From Duganella sp. CF402 (lineage in GTDB: Bacteria > Pseudomonadota > Gammaproteobacteria > Burkholderiales > Burkholderiaceae_D): a stretch of DNA of 64,000 nt. The position numbers and the translations under genes are program-made. Location of the stretch: positions 620,001 through 684,000 of the forward strand of contig NZ_FOBG01000001.1 in NCBI RefSeq assembly GCF_900109645.1. Reading direction: 5' to 3'. Below, one piece after another: positions 1 through 11,633 of this stretch (position 1 is its first letter; every line of letters begins with the position of its first letter). Below the pieces are notes generated by a model. The model was given only the letters and a program-made list of their open reading frames with translations. It did not search any database and had not been told where the DNA came from.

Positions 1-1643
1 TGCAATGGTTGAAGTTCTACCGGCGTGACCAGCTCCCCGGCGATATCAGTGCCGGGCTGGTGGTGGCGATGATGATGATCCCGCAGGGCATGGCCTATGC
101 CCTGGTGGCCGGACTGTCGCCGGTGGTTGGCATCTATGCCAGCATTCTTCCGCCCATCGTCTACGCGCTGTTCGGCAGCAGCATGACCCAATCCGTCGGC
201 CCGATGGCCATCGTCTCGCTGATGACCGCCGCCGTGATAGGCCCGATGGCGCCGGCCGGTTCGGCGCTGGCCGGTGTGCTGGCCGCGCAGCTGGCGCTGG
301 TGTCGGGTGCGGTGCTGCTGCTGTGCGGCTTGCTGCGCATGGGCTTCCTCGCCAATTTCTTCTCGCGCCCGGTGATGAGCGGCTTCACGGTCGGCTCGGC
401 CATCGTGATCGCGTTCGACCAGGTGCACACGCTGCTCGGCGCCCAGCTGCCGCACGTGCACCTTCCGAGCGCTGCGCTGGGCGTCGGTTCGCTGCTGCTG
501 CTGGTGCTGGCGCGCTTCTATCTCGCGCCGCTGCTGAAACTGTGCGGCCTGCCGCCGGTGGCGGCCGATATCGGCGCCAAGCTCGCGCCGATGGCCGTGG
601 TCCTCGGCGGCATCCTGCTGATGTCCACCACCGGCCTGGCTGAGATGGGCGTGCGTACCACCGGCACGGTGCCTGCCGGCCTGCCGCACTTGAATCTCGC
701 TTCGTCCAGCGCCCACTGGCGCCCCTTGCTGCAACCCGGCCTGCTGATCGGCTTCATCGTGTTCCTGATGTCGATGTCCGGCGCGCAGGCGCTGGCGCAG
801 AAGCGCAATGAGAAGCTGGTCAGCAATCACGAATTGATCGGCCTGGGCGCGGCCAATGTGGCCAGCGCGCTGTCCGGCGGCTTTCCGGTGACGGGCAGCT
901 TGTCGCGTTCGGCTGTCAACTTCGCGGCCGGCGCCAACACGCCGCTGGCCAGCCTGATCACCGCCGTGCTGCTGGCCTGTGCGCTGATGGCGCCGACCGG
1001 CTGGCTGGCGCTGCTGCCGCTGCCGGTCTTGGCGGCCACCATCATCGTCGCGGTGCTGGGCATGCTGGAGATGGGCATCCTGCGCACCGCCTGGCAGTAC
1101 GATCGTGGCGACGCGCTGGCTTGGGGTGCGACCTGTCTCGGCGTGCTGGTGCTGGGCGTGGAGGCCGGCGTGATGATCGGCGTGGCGCTGTCGATGGGCA
1201 CTTTGATCTGGCGCGCCAGCCGTCCGCACATCGCGGTGCTGGGCCGCATCGCCGGCACTGAGCATTTTCGCAATATCGAACGCTATCCGGCCGAGACCCA
1301 GCCGGAACTGCTGGTGCTGCGCATCGACGCCAATCTGTTCTTCGGCAATGTGGAGGCGGTCAACCAGCGCATCGAATGCGAACTGGCGACCCATCAGAGC
1401 GCGCGCCACCTGGTGCTGGTGATGTCGGCGGTGAATTCGATCGACACCACCGCCCTGATGGCGCTGGCGGAGCTGAACCAGAGCGCCAAACGGCGCGGTA
1501 TCGGCCTGCATTTCGCCGAAGTGAAGGGGCCGGTAATGGATCGTCTACGTAATAGTACGTTGTTGCAGGAGCTAAACGGCAAGCTGTTCCTCAGCACCGC
1601 CAACGCCTGGGATCAATTGCATACTGCTAAGGATGTTGCTTGA
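1..1643 (+). CDS. SulP family anion transporter with STAS domain (5' end outside window)
   Basis: Inner-membrane SulP/SLC26-type permease, probably moving sulfate, bicarbonate or another small anion. The reading frame is open to the first base of the window, and a TTG at position 9 would begin in the middle of the conserved WxxxYRRDxxxGD segment, so the true start lies upstream. The visible part has many hydrophobic helices (about residues 10-400), including the family-typical run DISAGLVVAMMMIPQGMAYA, and a C-terminal cytoplasmic STAS domain (about residues 425-535) with the DTTAL segment that binds the regulatory phosphate or nucleotide in the wider family. Substrate cannot be assigned from sequence. 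Downstream there is a short gap with an inverted repeat before the kinase gene. Confidence 0.9.
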   Translation, partial: QWLKFYRRDQLPGDISAGLVVAMMMIPQGMAYALVAGLSPVVGIYASILPPIVYALFGSSMTQSVGPMAIVSLMTAAVIGPMAPAGSALAGVLAAQLALVSGAVLLLCGLLRMGFLANFFSRPVMSGFTVGSAIVIAFDQVHTLLGAQLPHVHLPSAALGVGSLLLLVLARFYLAPLLKLCGLPPVAADIGAKLAPMAVVLGGILLMSTTGLAEMGVRTTGTVPAGLPHLNLASSSAHWRPLLQPGLLIGFIVFLMSMSGAQALAQKRNEKLVSNHELIGLGAANVASALSGGFPVTGSLSRSAVNFAAGANTPLASLITAVLLACALMAPTGWLALLPLPVLAATIIVAVLGMLEMGILRTAWQYDRGDALAWGATCLGVLVLGVEAGVMIGVALSMGTLIWRASRPHIAVLGRIAGTEHFRNIERYPAETQPELLVLRIDANLFFGNVEAVNQRIECELATHQSARHLVLVMSAVNSIDTTALMALAELNQSAKRRGIGLHFAEVKGPVMDRLRNSTLLQELNGKLFLSTANAWDQLHTAKDVA

Positions 1644-1662
1644 GCGCAAATTTACATGGACT

Positions 1663-1684
1663 TCATAGGGGATAGCCCCTATGA
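1663..1684. promoter_or_regulatory. Perfect 9-bp inverted repeat upstream of hybrid kinase gene
   Basis: TCATAGGGG-ATAG-CCCCTATGA is a perfect palindrome with a 4-nt centre, 49 bp before the kinase start. There is no T-run after it on either strand, so it looks more like an operator for a dimeric (possibly LuxR/FixJ-type) regulator than a terminator. The binding protein is unknown. Confidence 0.45.
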
Positions 1685-1732
1685 TCTAAGTCGAAGCAGG
1701 AAACGATTAACCCCAAAGAATGGTTATCTCCG

Positions 1733-4297
<2,565 letters not shown>

Positions 4298-4339
4298 CGG
4301 GTATATCATAGTAGCTCGACCAGGGCGGGAAAGTTTTAC

Positions 4340-6523
4340 ATGCATCGGGATTTGTCGGAACAACACACCAAGGGTGAAGTGCTGATCGTGGAAGACACGC
4401 CGGCTTCGCTCAAGCTTCTCAGCGACCTGCTGACCGAGGCCGGCTACTACGTGCGCCAGGCGCCGAACGGCGAACTGGCCTTGTGGTCGGCGCAATCGCG
4501 TCCGCCGGAATTGATCCTGCTCGACATCCGCATGCCCGGCATCGACGGCTTCGAAGTGTGCCGCCGCCTGAAGGCGACGCCGGAACTGAGCCAGGTGCCG
4601 GTGATCTTCCTGTCCGCGCAACACGACACCGACGACAAGGTGCGTGGTTTTGAACTGGGCGCGGTGGACTTCATCGCCAAGCCGTTCCAGACCGAGGAAA
4701 TCCTGGCCCGCACCGACGCCCACGTGAAGCTGGGCCGCGCGCAGAAAGCGCTGGCCGAGGAGCGCGCCTTGCTGGAAGAGCGCGTGGCCGAGCGCACCGC
4801 TGAACTGGCCAAGGAAGTGGAACAACGCCGCGCCAACGAGGAATTCCTGCGCCTCGCCAGCCAGGTGTTCGAAGCGACGCAGGACGCCATCGTGGTGACC
4901 GACCGCGACGGGCGCATCGTCGCCACCAATCCGGCTTTTACCCAGATCTCCGGCTACACGGCGGACGAGGTGTTGGGTCAGAACGTGGCCTTGCTGCACG
5001 CGGGCGAGCCGGATGCGTCCTCGTTCGGCTCAATGGTGCAGTCGGTGCTCGCCACCGGCCACTGGTCGGGCGAGATCCTGGCGCGCCGCAAGAACGGCGA
5101 GACTTACCCCGGCCTGCTGAGCGCTTCCGTGGTACGCGATGAGCTGGGCCACGTGATTAATCACGTGGCGGTGTTCATGGACATCACCGAACGCAAGGCC
5201 GAGCAGCACCTGATCGATTTCCTCTCCAATCACGACGCGCTCACCGGCTTGCCGAACCGCATGCTGGCGCGCCAGCGCTTCGTGCAGACGCTGGGCGCCG
5301 CGCGCCGCGAGGGCCGCTGCGTGGCCGTCATGTGCCTGGACCTGGACCGCTTCAAGAGCATCAACGATACCTATGGCCACGACATGGGCGACAAGGCGCT
5401 GCAGGTGGTGTCCAGATACCTGAGTGAGACCGTGCGCGAAGGCGATACCGTCACCCGCCAGGGCGGCGACGAATTCCAGATCATTGTCGACGACGATGCG
5501 CAGCTCACTGCCACCATCGCGCTGGCGCAGAAAATCCTGTCCGGCTTACGCAAGGAACTGGTGATCGACGGCCAGCAAATCACGGTCACCTCGAGCATCG
5601 GCATCGCCGTCAGCCTGACCGACGGCGAGAGCTTCGATGAACTGGTGCGCAACGCCGACACGGCGCTGTTCCGCGCCAAGGAAATTGGCCGCGACAACTA
5701 CGCCTTCTTCACCGAGCGCATGGACGCCGAAATCCGCGATAAGCTGGCGATCCAGGGCCAGTTGCGCGGCGCCATCGCGCGTGACGAATTTGAACTGCAC
5801 TACCAGCCGCAGGTCTGCCTGAAAACCGGCGCGATGGTCGGCGCCGAAGCGCTGCTGCGCTGGGACAGCGCGGTGCTGGGCAAGGTGCCGCCGAACCGTT
5901 TCATCCCGTTGGCCGAGGAATATGGCCTGGTCAATTCCATCGGCGAGTGGGTGCTGGAAAGCGCCTGCGCACAGATGAAGGTATGGCAGGACCAGGGCCT
6001 GGGCCAGATCAAGGTGTCGGTCAACCTGGCGGCCGGGCAGTTCGCCAACGACGCCACCGTGCCGTACGTGGAAAGCACGCTGCGCAAGTTCGGCGTGGCG
6101 CCGGAGTACATCGGCCTTGAAATCACCGAGGGCACGGTGATGGGCGATCCGAATAAAGCCGTGGCCTCGCTGCGCCGCTTGAAGGATATTGGCGTCAGCA
6201 TTTCGCTGGACGACTTTGGCACTGGCTATTCAAGCCTGAGCTATCTGAAACGCTTCCCGATCGACGTGCTGAAGATCGACAAATCCTTTGTCGACGATGT
6301 GACCACCAACAGCGCCGACGCCGCGATTGCGCTGTCGGTGATCTCGCTGGCGCACAACCTGAACATGCGCGTGATCGCGGAGGGCGTCGAAACGCGCGAG
6401 CAAGTGCAGTTCCTGACCGAGCGCGGTTGCGACGAGATGCAGGGCTATTATTTCAGCCGCCCGGTCAACGCCGAAAGCTTTACCGCGCTGCTGCGCGAAC
6501 GCCGTAATTTATTGGACATGTAA
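4340..6523 (+). CDS. REC-PAS-GGDEF-EAL cyclic-di-GMP signalling protein
   Basis: Cytoplasmic response regulator with both c-di-GMP synthesis and degradation modules. The receiver (residues about 12-130) carries Asp62 in LLDIRMPG. A coiled coil leads to a PAS domain (about 170-290). The GGDEF motif is intact at residues 375-379, and a RxxD inhibitory site (REGD, 366-369) lies five residues before it, so product inhibition is expected. The EAL domain has Glu503 in GAEALLRW and the DDFGTGYSSLSYLK loop, so catalysis by either half is possible. Receiver input most simply comes from the hybrid kinase just upstream. No membrane segment is visible. Which activity dominates cannot be read from sequence. 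Confidence 0.94.
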   Translation: MHRDLSEQHTKGEVLIVEDTPASLKLLSDLLTEAGYYVRQAPNGELALWSAQSRPPELILLDIRMPGIDGFEVCRRLKATPELSQVPVIFLSAQHDTDDKVRGFELGAVDFIAKPFQTEEILARTDAHVKLGRAQKALAEERALLEERVAERTAELAKEVEQRRANEEFLRLASQVFEATQDAIVVTDRDGRIVATNPAFTQISGYTADEVLGQNVALLHAGEPDASSFGSMVQSVLATGHWSGEILARRKNGETYPGLLSASVVRDELGHVINHVAVFMDITERKAEQHLIDFLSNHDALTGLPNRMLARQRFVQTLGAARREGRCVAVMCLDLDRFKSINDTYGHDMGDKALQVVSRYLSETVREGDTVTRQGGDEFQIIVDDDAQLTATIALAQKILSGLRKELVIDGQQITVTSSIGIAVSLTDGESFDELVRNADTALFRAKEIGRDNYAFFTERMDAEIRDKLAIQGQLRGAIARDEFELHYQPQVCLKTGAMVGAEALLRWDSAVLGKVPPNRFIPLAEEYGLVNSIGEWVLESACAQMKVWQDQGLGQIKVSVNLAAGQFANDATVPYVESTLRKFGVAPEYIGLEITEGTVMGDPNKAVASLRRLKDIGVSISLDDFGTGYSSLSYLKRFPIDVLKIDKSFVDDVTTNSADAAIALSVISLAHNLNMRVIAEGVETREQVQFLTERGCDEMQGYYFSRPVNAESFTALLRERRNLLDM

Positions 6524-6540
6524 TCACTCCCTGGAGCCTT

Positions 6541-8310
6541 ATGGATAAGAAGTTCAGCACCGCCATTGCCGGTGCAGTCATGCTGGTATGCCTCAATGCC
6601 GGCGCTGCGCCTGTTGTTAAACCCGGTCCCGCCGACGCCCAGTTCAAGGCGATCTACACGCAGGAATGGAAATGGCGCCTGAGCCAGAAGCAGGAAGACG
6701 GCGAGGATGACGATGACAGCGGCGTGTCGCCATCGCTGCCGCGCATCGACCTGGCCACCCAGAACAGCCGCCTGGCCTACTGGCAGGGCGTGATGAAGAA
6801 GCTGGATGGCATCAAGGAAGCCAAGCTGTCGGCGCCGGAGCGCATCAACTACCAGGTGTACAAGGCGCAGATCGCGGCCTTCATCGCCGCCCAGCAGTTC
6901 CGCGAATACGAAAAGCCGCTGAACGCCGATAGCGCCTTCTGGTCCAACATGGCCGGCACCGCGCGCCGTCCGATGACCAAGGAAAAAGAATTCCGCGACT
7001 ACCTGAAGCAGCTGACCGACGTGCCACGCTACTTCAACGAGGAAATCGTCAACATGCGCGCCGGCATGGCGCGCGGCTTCACGCCGCCGAAAGTCACGCT
7101 GGTGGGCCGCGACAGCTCGATCACCTCGGTGACCGACGCCAAGACGCCGCAGGAAACCGTGTTCTACCTGCCGTTCAAGAAGATGCCGGCCTCCATGCCG
7201 GCCGCGCTGCAGGAAGAACTGCGCGCGCAGGCGGTGAAGGTGATCCAGTCCACCGTCATCCCGGCGCACCAGTCGCTGCTGAAGTTCATGCGCGAAGAGT
7301 ATGTGCCGAAGGCGCGCGAGGAACTGGCGGCGGAAAGCCTGCCGGATGGTAAAGCCTACTACCAGTCGAAGATCGTCGAATTCACCACCACCTCGCTGAG
7401 CGCGGACCAGATCCACAATATCGGCGTGGAGGAAATGGCCAAAATCCGCGCCGAGATGCACGAGGTGATGAAGCAGGTTGGTTTCAAAGGCGACCTGCCG
7501 GCCTTCCTGCAATTCCTGCGCACCGATCCGCAGTTCTACGCCAAAACGCCGGAAGAACTGCTGATGCGCTCCGCGTGGGTGGCCAAGAAGTTCGACGCCA
7601 AGGTCGGCCAGTACTTCGGCTACCTGCCGCGCCGCCGCTTCGCGGTGATTCCGGTGCCGGACGACCAGGCGCCGTTCTACACCTCGGGCCGTGGCGGTCC
7701 TGGCGTTTATCTGGTCAACACCTACAACCTGCCGTCGCGCGCGCTGTACAGCATGCCGGCGCTGACGCTGCACGAATCGGCGCCGGGCCATGCGTTCCAG
7801 ATGCCGGTGGCGCTGGAGCAGAAGGGCCGTCCGCCATTCCGCAACGCCTACATCTCGGCCTACGGCGAGGGCTGGGCGCTGTACAGCGAACGCCTCGGCG
7901 TGGAGATGGGCATGTACGAAACGCCGTACGAAGTATTCGGCATGCTGAGCTACCAGGCATGGCGTGCCTCGCGGCTGGTGGTCGACACCGGCGTGCATAG
8001 CAAGGGCTGGACGCGCAAACAGGCGCAGGACTACCTGCGCGAAAACACCGCGCTGTCCAATCACGAGATCGAGACGGAGGTGGACCGCTACATTTCGTGG
8101 CCGGGCCAGGCGCTGTCCTACTATCTGGGCGAGATGAGCATCATCAATGCGCGCAAGAAGGCCGAGAAAGCGCTGGGCCAGAAGTTCGACATCCGCGCCT
8201 TCCACGACACCGTGCTGCAACTGGGCTCGGTGCCGCTGCCGGTACTGGAAGCGCGCATCGACCAGTTCATCGCGGAAGGCGGCAAGAGCCCATATCCGGA
8301 CCTTGAGTGA
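6541..8310 (+). CDS. DUF885 family exported peptidase-like protein
   Basis: Exported protein of 589 residues with an N-terminal signal peptide (MDKKFSTAIAGAVMLVCLNA, cleavage near GAAP). It belongs to the DUF885 group of zinc-metallopeptidase-like proteins: the segment LTLHESAPGHAFQ matches the HExxPGH metal-binding motif and EGWALYSERLG the second acidic motif. Length matches the family. A likely role is periplasmic peptide or amino-acid-ester hydrolysis, but substrate is unknown for most members. It starts 17 bp after the GGDEF-EAL gene behind a GGAG ribosome site, so it may be co-transcribed, although there is no obvious functional link. The 3' end is followed by a strong hairpin. Confidence 0.88.
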   Translation: MDKKFSTAIAGAVMLVCLNAGAAPVVKPGPADAQFKAIYTQEWKWRLSQKQEDGEDDDDSGVSPSLPRIDLATQNSRLAYWQGVMKKLDGIKEAKLSAPERINYQVYKAQIAAFIAAQQFREYEKPLNADSAFWSNMAGTARRPMTKEKEFRDYLKQLTDVPRYFNEEIVNMRAGMARGFTPPKVTLVGRDSSITSVTDAKTPQETVFYLPFKKMPASMPAALQEELRAQAVKVIQSTVIPAHQSLLKFMREEYVPKAREELAAESLPDGKAYYQSKIVEFTTTSLSADQIHNIGVEEMAKIRAEMHEVMKQVGFKGDLPAFLQFLRTDPQFYAKTPEELLMRSAWVAKKFDAKVGQYFGYLPRRRFAVIPVPDDQAPFYTSGRGGPGVYLVNTYNLPSRALYSMPALTLHESAPGHAFQMPVALEQKGRPPFRNAYISAYGEGWALYSERLGVEMGMYETPYEVFGMLSYQAWRASRLVVDTGVHSKGWTRKQAQDYLRENTALSNHEIETEVDRYISWPGQALSYYLGEMSIINARKKAEKALGQKFDIRAFHDTVLQLGSVPLPVLEARIDQFIAEGGKSPYPDLE

Positions 8311-8326
8311 CAATCCGTGCATTTCT

Positions 8327-8370
8327 GGAGGGGGTCTGTTGGCTACAATGCTGCATCACAGACCCTCTCC
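8327..8370 (+). terminator. 13-bp stem hairpin between DUF885 gene and next gene
   Basis: Arms 8327-8339 (GGAGGGGGTCTGT) and 8358-8370 (ACAGACCCTCTCC) pair over 13 bp with one G-T style mismatch and an 18-nt loop. There is no clean T-tract after it, so it may be a weak terminator, an mRNA 3' protecting structure, or a 5' leader element of the following gene, whose likely start is only 9 nt downstream. Confidence 0.45.
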
Positions 8371-8379
8371 AGTTATGCT

Positions 8380-9675
8380 TTGAAAAAGACTCTCTTCGCC
8401 ATTACGGCAGCCAGCGTGATGCTGGCCGCTCCCGTCTACGCAGACAACGAGGTAGCGCCGGCACCGAAGCCGCTGCCCGAAATCCTCACCAAAGAAAACG
8501 CCGCCACGCTGGCGCAAGCGGGCAAGGAGCTCCGTGCGGCGCAGGGCAAGGAGCGCAACTTCGCCAAACAGCTGGATATCTACAGCAAGTTCGAATTCTC
8601 GCCTGAGTTGCGGCCGAAGCTGAAAGAGATCTTCGGCGCCGAGCGTCCGTTCCCGCTGCAGCGCGCGCCCGGCGCAAAAGGGCAGGTCAACTACGTCGGC
8701 AAGCTGGCGCCGCACCTGTTCGTGCAGGGGAATGGCACGGATTTCAGTTGGACCGAACTCACTGCAAAAATCTCCACCGATAAAACCGGGCGCAGCGTCA
8801 ACGGCGTCGTCGCCTGGCCATCGCTGGTGATCGCGCGCCCGGATGGTTCGGCGCGGCTGCTGGACATGGCAGTGACCAGCCGCCAGCAGCTCGGCGCCGA
8901 CGGCGTGGCCTACGGCACGGCGGACTTCAGCATCGGCGCGATCACCGTGCATGAAGCGGCGGTCGGCGGCAAGGAGGCGAAAGAGGTGATGCGCTTTGAG
9001 GACCTGCGGGCGCGTTCGGAGACGGTGCGTCGCGGCGCCAAGGCGGAAATTGGCTACCGTTCCACGGCCAAGGCCATTGTGTTCGGCAAAGAGCGCGTGG
9101 AACGCGTCAGCTTTGCCTTCCGGCTGGTGAATATTCCGGCCAAGGCGATGGCGGAACTGGACCAGTCGCTGCGCGCGCAGCAGAGCCTTGATCTGGCGCC
9201 GGGTGCGCAGCAAGAGCTCATGCTGCGCACCTTGAAGGACGCCGGCAAGCGCCTGATCCAAGCCGGCGCCGTGTTGAATATCGAGGATATCAGCGCCGCA
9301 TTTCGCGGCAACACGGCCTCGATCAAGGGCCGCGTCGCGTTCCAGAAAACGGTGGATTCCGATTTCGAAAGCGTCCCTGCGCTGATGAAAAAACTGGTGG
9401 CGCACTTCGATGTACGGGTGCCGGTGGCGCTGATTAAAGACATAGGCCGTGCCGTCGCCGTCGTGCCGCCAGGCGCGCCGGATGCCGACAAACAGGCCGA
9501 GGCCGGCGCGGACGGTTTAGTGAGCCTTGTGGTCGGCAAGGCGGTTACCGGCGGCTTCGCCGTGATCGAGAACGGCGAGCTGCGTTCTTCCATCGACTAC
9601 AAGAACGGCGCGCTGACCGTGAACGGCAAGCCCCTCGCGGTGCCGAACATGAACATCAAGCCAAAAAATGAATAA
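8380..9675 (+). CDS. Exported DUF945/YdgA-like protein
   Basis: Protein of about 431 residues. An in-frame GTG at 8317 would place a non-signal stretch in front and run through the hairpin, so I prefer the TTG at 8380, which gives a clean signal peptide (LKKTLFAITAASVMLAAPVYA). Neither start has a good ribosome site. The body has the repeated beta-strand pattern, the central helical section (PAKAMAELDQSLRAQQS) and the late segment FDVRVPVALIKD seen in DUF945/YdgA-type periplasmic proteins, whose function is unknown. The 3' end overlaps the start of the nucleotidyltransferase gene by 8 nt, so the two are probably translationally coupled. Family assignment is tentative. Confidence 0.65.
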   Translation: MKKTLFAITAASVMLAAPVYADNEVAPAPKPLPEILTKENAATLAQAGKELRAAQGKERNFAKQLDIYSKFEFSPELRPKLKEIFGAERPFPLQRAPGAKGQVNYVGKLAPHLFVQGNGTDFSWTELTAKISTDKTGRSVNGVVAWPSLVIARPDGSARLLDMAVTSRQQLGADGVAYGTADFSIGAITVHEAAVGGKEAKEVMRFEDLRARSETVRRGAKAEIGYRSTAKAIVFGKERVERVSFAFRLVNIPAKAMAELDQSLRAQQSLDLAPGAQQELMLRTLKDAGKRLIQAGAVLNIEDISAAFRGNTASIKGRVAFQKTVDSDFESVPALMKKLVAHFDVRVPVALIKDIGRAVAVVPPGAPDADKQAEAGADGLVSLVVGKAVTGGFAVIENGELRSSIDYKNGALTVNGKPLAVPNMNIKPKNE

Positions 9676-10237
9676 CGAAGAACGACTGAGGCTGATCGCG
9701 CGCTCTTCCAAGTGGTTCATGCCGGCCTTGCGTACGGCGCGTGAATTGGGCCTGGCATCGTGGTGCCTCGGCGCCGGTGCGGTGCGCAACCTGGTGTGGG
9801 ATGCCTTGCACGGCTATTCCACGCCATCCAGTCTTGCTGATCTGGACCTGGCTTATTTCGATGCGTCGGACCTGGATCCGCAACGCGAGCTGGATCTCCA
9901 GCATCGCCTGTGCGCGGCGATGCCCGAGATACCTTGGGAAGTCACCAACCAGGCCTCGGTCCATCACTGGTTCGAGCGGTATTTCGGCCACGCGGTCGAG
10001 CCCCTGCAGTCCTTGTATCACGCGGTGGGCACGTGGCCGGAATATGCGACGGCGGTCGGGCTGCGCCTGCGCGCCGACGACACGATAGAAATCATCGCAC
10101 CGCATGGGCTGGACGATTTGTTCAACTGCGTGATCCGGCACAACCCGACGCGCGCCAGCCGCGACACCTACCGCATGCGCGTGCTGCAAAAGCGCTATGA
10201 TCTGCGCTGGCCGCGAGTCAGCGTGGTTTATCCTTAA
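9668..10237 (+). CDS. Nucleotidyltransferase family protein (DUF925-like)
   Basis: Cytoplasmic protein of 189 residues resembling the DUF925 nucleotidyltransferase-fold family. The GxGxxRN-type motif (LGAGAVRNLVWD) and the downstream acidic pair (LADLDLAYFD) fit the metal-binding site of that fold, and the later sequence (EVTNQASVHHWF, THPEYATAVGLRL-like region) is also characteristic. Substrate is unknown. It overlaps the preceding gene by 8 nt and its stop overlaps the convergent sigma-factor stop by 3 nt, a very compact arrangement. Confidence 0.82.
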   Translation: MNNEERLRLIARSSKWFMPALRTARELGLASWCLGAGAVRNLVWDALHGYSTPSSLADLDLAYFDASDLDPQRELDLQHRLCAAMPEIPWEVTNQASVHHWFERYFGHAVEPLQSLYHAVGTWPEYATAVGLRLRADDTIEIIAPHGLDDLFNCVIRHNPTRASRDTYRMRVLQKRYDLRWPRVSVVYP

Positions 10238-10890
10238 GCCGCCAAGGCCAGCACGTATGACGGGTCGTTGGCGCAGGCTCGCGCCTGCACCGACACCGGC
10301 TGCTCTTCGCTAAGCAGCGTCACCATCGCCGCCACGTCGACGCCGTTGATGGCGGCCTGGAAGCGGCGCACCAGCTCGCGGTTGAGCTTTTCGCCAGTGC
10401 TGCTTTCGTTTGCCGCCTCGCGCAGCCGGCGGCGGGCGCGCGCCAGATGCTGGCGGGCGTTGACAGCCTTGGTGCCCAGCGCCGCCGCAATGTCAGCATG
10501 TTCGCATTCAAACACTTCATGCAGCACCAACGCCAGCCGTTCGGACGGCGACAGGCAGGCCAGCAGCCGCGCCAGTGCTTCGCCTATTTCCGCGCGCCGC
10601 AGCAGCGTGTCTTCCGGCGGCGCAGGCGCAACGCCGGGCGCCAATTCCATTGCAGCGTTGGCGGCGACGGCATCGCGTCCGCGCTTGCGCAGGCGGTCGA
10701 TGGAATGGTGCTGTACCACCGTTGTCAGCCACGCCGCAGGCGTCGTCAGGGCCGTCTTCTCCGCGCTCTGCCACTTGAGAAAGCAATCCTGCACGATATC
10801 CTCGGCTTCCGCCTCGCTACCGACAATGCGGCAGCTGATGGCCGTCAGGCGTGGACGCATTTGCTCGAAGATGGCGGTATCGATAGTCAT
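10234..10890 (-). CDS. ECF sigma factor (SigJ/ECF41-like) with shortened C-terminal domain
   Basis: RNA polymerase sigma factor of 218 residues. Region 2 is visible at [22 protein letters not shown] and region 4 at [27 protein letters not shown] followed by the helix-turn-helix recognition helix. I chose ATG 10890 because it has GGAG 7 nt upstream; an earlier in-frame ATG lacks support. After region 4 about 50 residues ([19 protein letters not shown]) look like only the first part of the SnoaL-like regulatory domain that ECF41/SigJ proteins normally carry in full. No anti-sigma gene is adjacent, which fits a sigma factor regulated by its own C-terminus. It is divergent from clpP, with an inverted repeat in between. 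Confidence 0.85.
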   Translation of the reverse strand: MTIDTAIFEQMRPRLTAISCRIVGSEAEAEDIVQDCFLKWQSAEKTALTTPAAWLTTVVQHHSIDRLRKRGRDAVAANAAMELAPGVAPAPPEDTLLRRAEIGEALARLLACLSPSERLALVLHEVFECEHADIAAALGTKAVNARQHLARARRRLREAANESSTGEKLNRELVRRFQAAINGVDVAAMVTLLSEEQPVSVQARACANDPSYVLALAA

Positions 10891-10902
10891 GGCGGTTCTC
10901 CT

Positions 10903-10925
10903 GTCATGGGCTGGCCTGCCATGAC
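10903..10925. promoter_or_regulatory. Inverted repeat upstream of ECF sigma gene
   Basis: GTCATGG-N9-CCATGAC is a perfect 7-bp inverted repeat just upstream of the sigma-factor ribosome site, inside the divergent sigma/clpP promoter region. It could be an operator or a 5' leader hairpin. No regulator can be named. Confidence 0.35.
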
Positions 10926-11039
10926 GCCCGGCGCAGCCCGGATGTGACATGCGGGCGAAATATTTTTTGGTCGGTCACACGGCGAGGGGGCGCAGCGTCA
11001 AGCGGGCAGTCGTTCCACTCTACCGCAAAAAGGACCATC

Positions 11040-11633
11040 ATGACCGGCTTGATCCCAACTGTCGTCGAACAAACAGGGCGTGGCGAACGCGCTTTCGATA
11101 TCTACTCACGCCTGCTGAAGGAGCGGGTGATTTTTCTGGTGGGGGAGGTGACCGAGCAATCGGCAAATCTGCTGGTGGCGCAGCTGCTGTTCCTTGAATC
11201 GGATAATCCCGAGAAGGATATTTCGCTGTACATCAATTCGCCGGGCGGCTCGGTGTACGCCGGCATGGCGGTCTACGACACCATGCAGTTCATCAAACCG
11301 GATGTGTCGACGCTGTGCACCGGCTTCGCCGCCAGCATGGGTTCCTTCCTGCTGGCGGCGGGCGCCATCGGCAAGCGCTATGCCTTGCCGAATGCCCGCA
11401 TTATGATCCACCAGCCGCACGGCGGCGCGCAGGGCGTGGCGGCAGATATTGAAATACAGGCGCGGGAAGTGCTGTACCAGCGCCATCGCCTCAACACCAT
11501 CCTGGCCGAACGCACCGGCAAGACGCTGGCGCAGATCGAAAAGGATTCAGACCGCGACAACTTCATGTCGGCGGCCGATGGCGTAGAGTATGGATTGATC
11601 GACCGCGTGCTTACCAGCCGCGAGACGGACTAG
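11040..11633 (+). CDS. clpP: ClpP-type serine protease subunit, stand-alone
   Basis: Proteolytic subunit of the ATP-dependent Clp protease, 197 residues from ATG 11040 (AGGA ribosome site 6 nt upstream). All catalytic residues are visible: Ser in GFAASMGS, His in MIHQPHGG, and Asp in the SDRDNFMSA segment, plus the NSPGGSV oxyanion loop. It normally forms a 14-mer chamber fed by ClpX or ClpA. Here it is not next to tig, clpX or lon, so it is probably a second ClpP copy or a relocated one. Its stop overlaps the convergent epimerase stop. It is divergent from an ECF sigma gene, which hints at stress-linked expression, though this is only positional. Confidence 0.93.
   Translation: MTGLIPTVVEQTGRGERAFDIYSRLLKERVIFLVGEVTEQSANLLVAQLLFLESDNPEKDISLYINSPGGSVYAGMAVYDTMQFIKPDVSTLCTGFAASMGSFLLAAGAIGKRYALPNARIMIHQPHGGAQGVAADIEIQAREVLYQRHRLNTILAERTGKTLAQIEKDSDRDNFMSAADGVEYGLIDRVLTSRETD

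Noticed and set aside
6448..8322. A 624-codon minus-strand open frame opposite the DUF885 gene
   Set aside because: Shadow of the codon bias of the DUF885 gene; Arg/His-rich translation with no recognisable motif.
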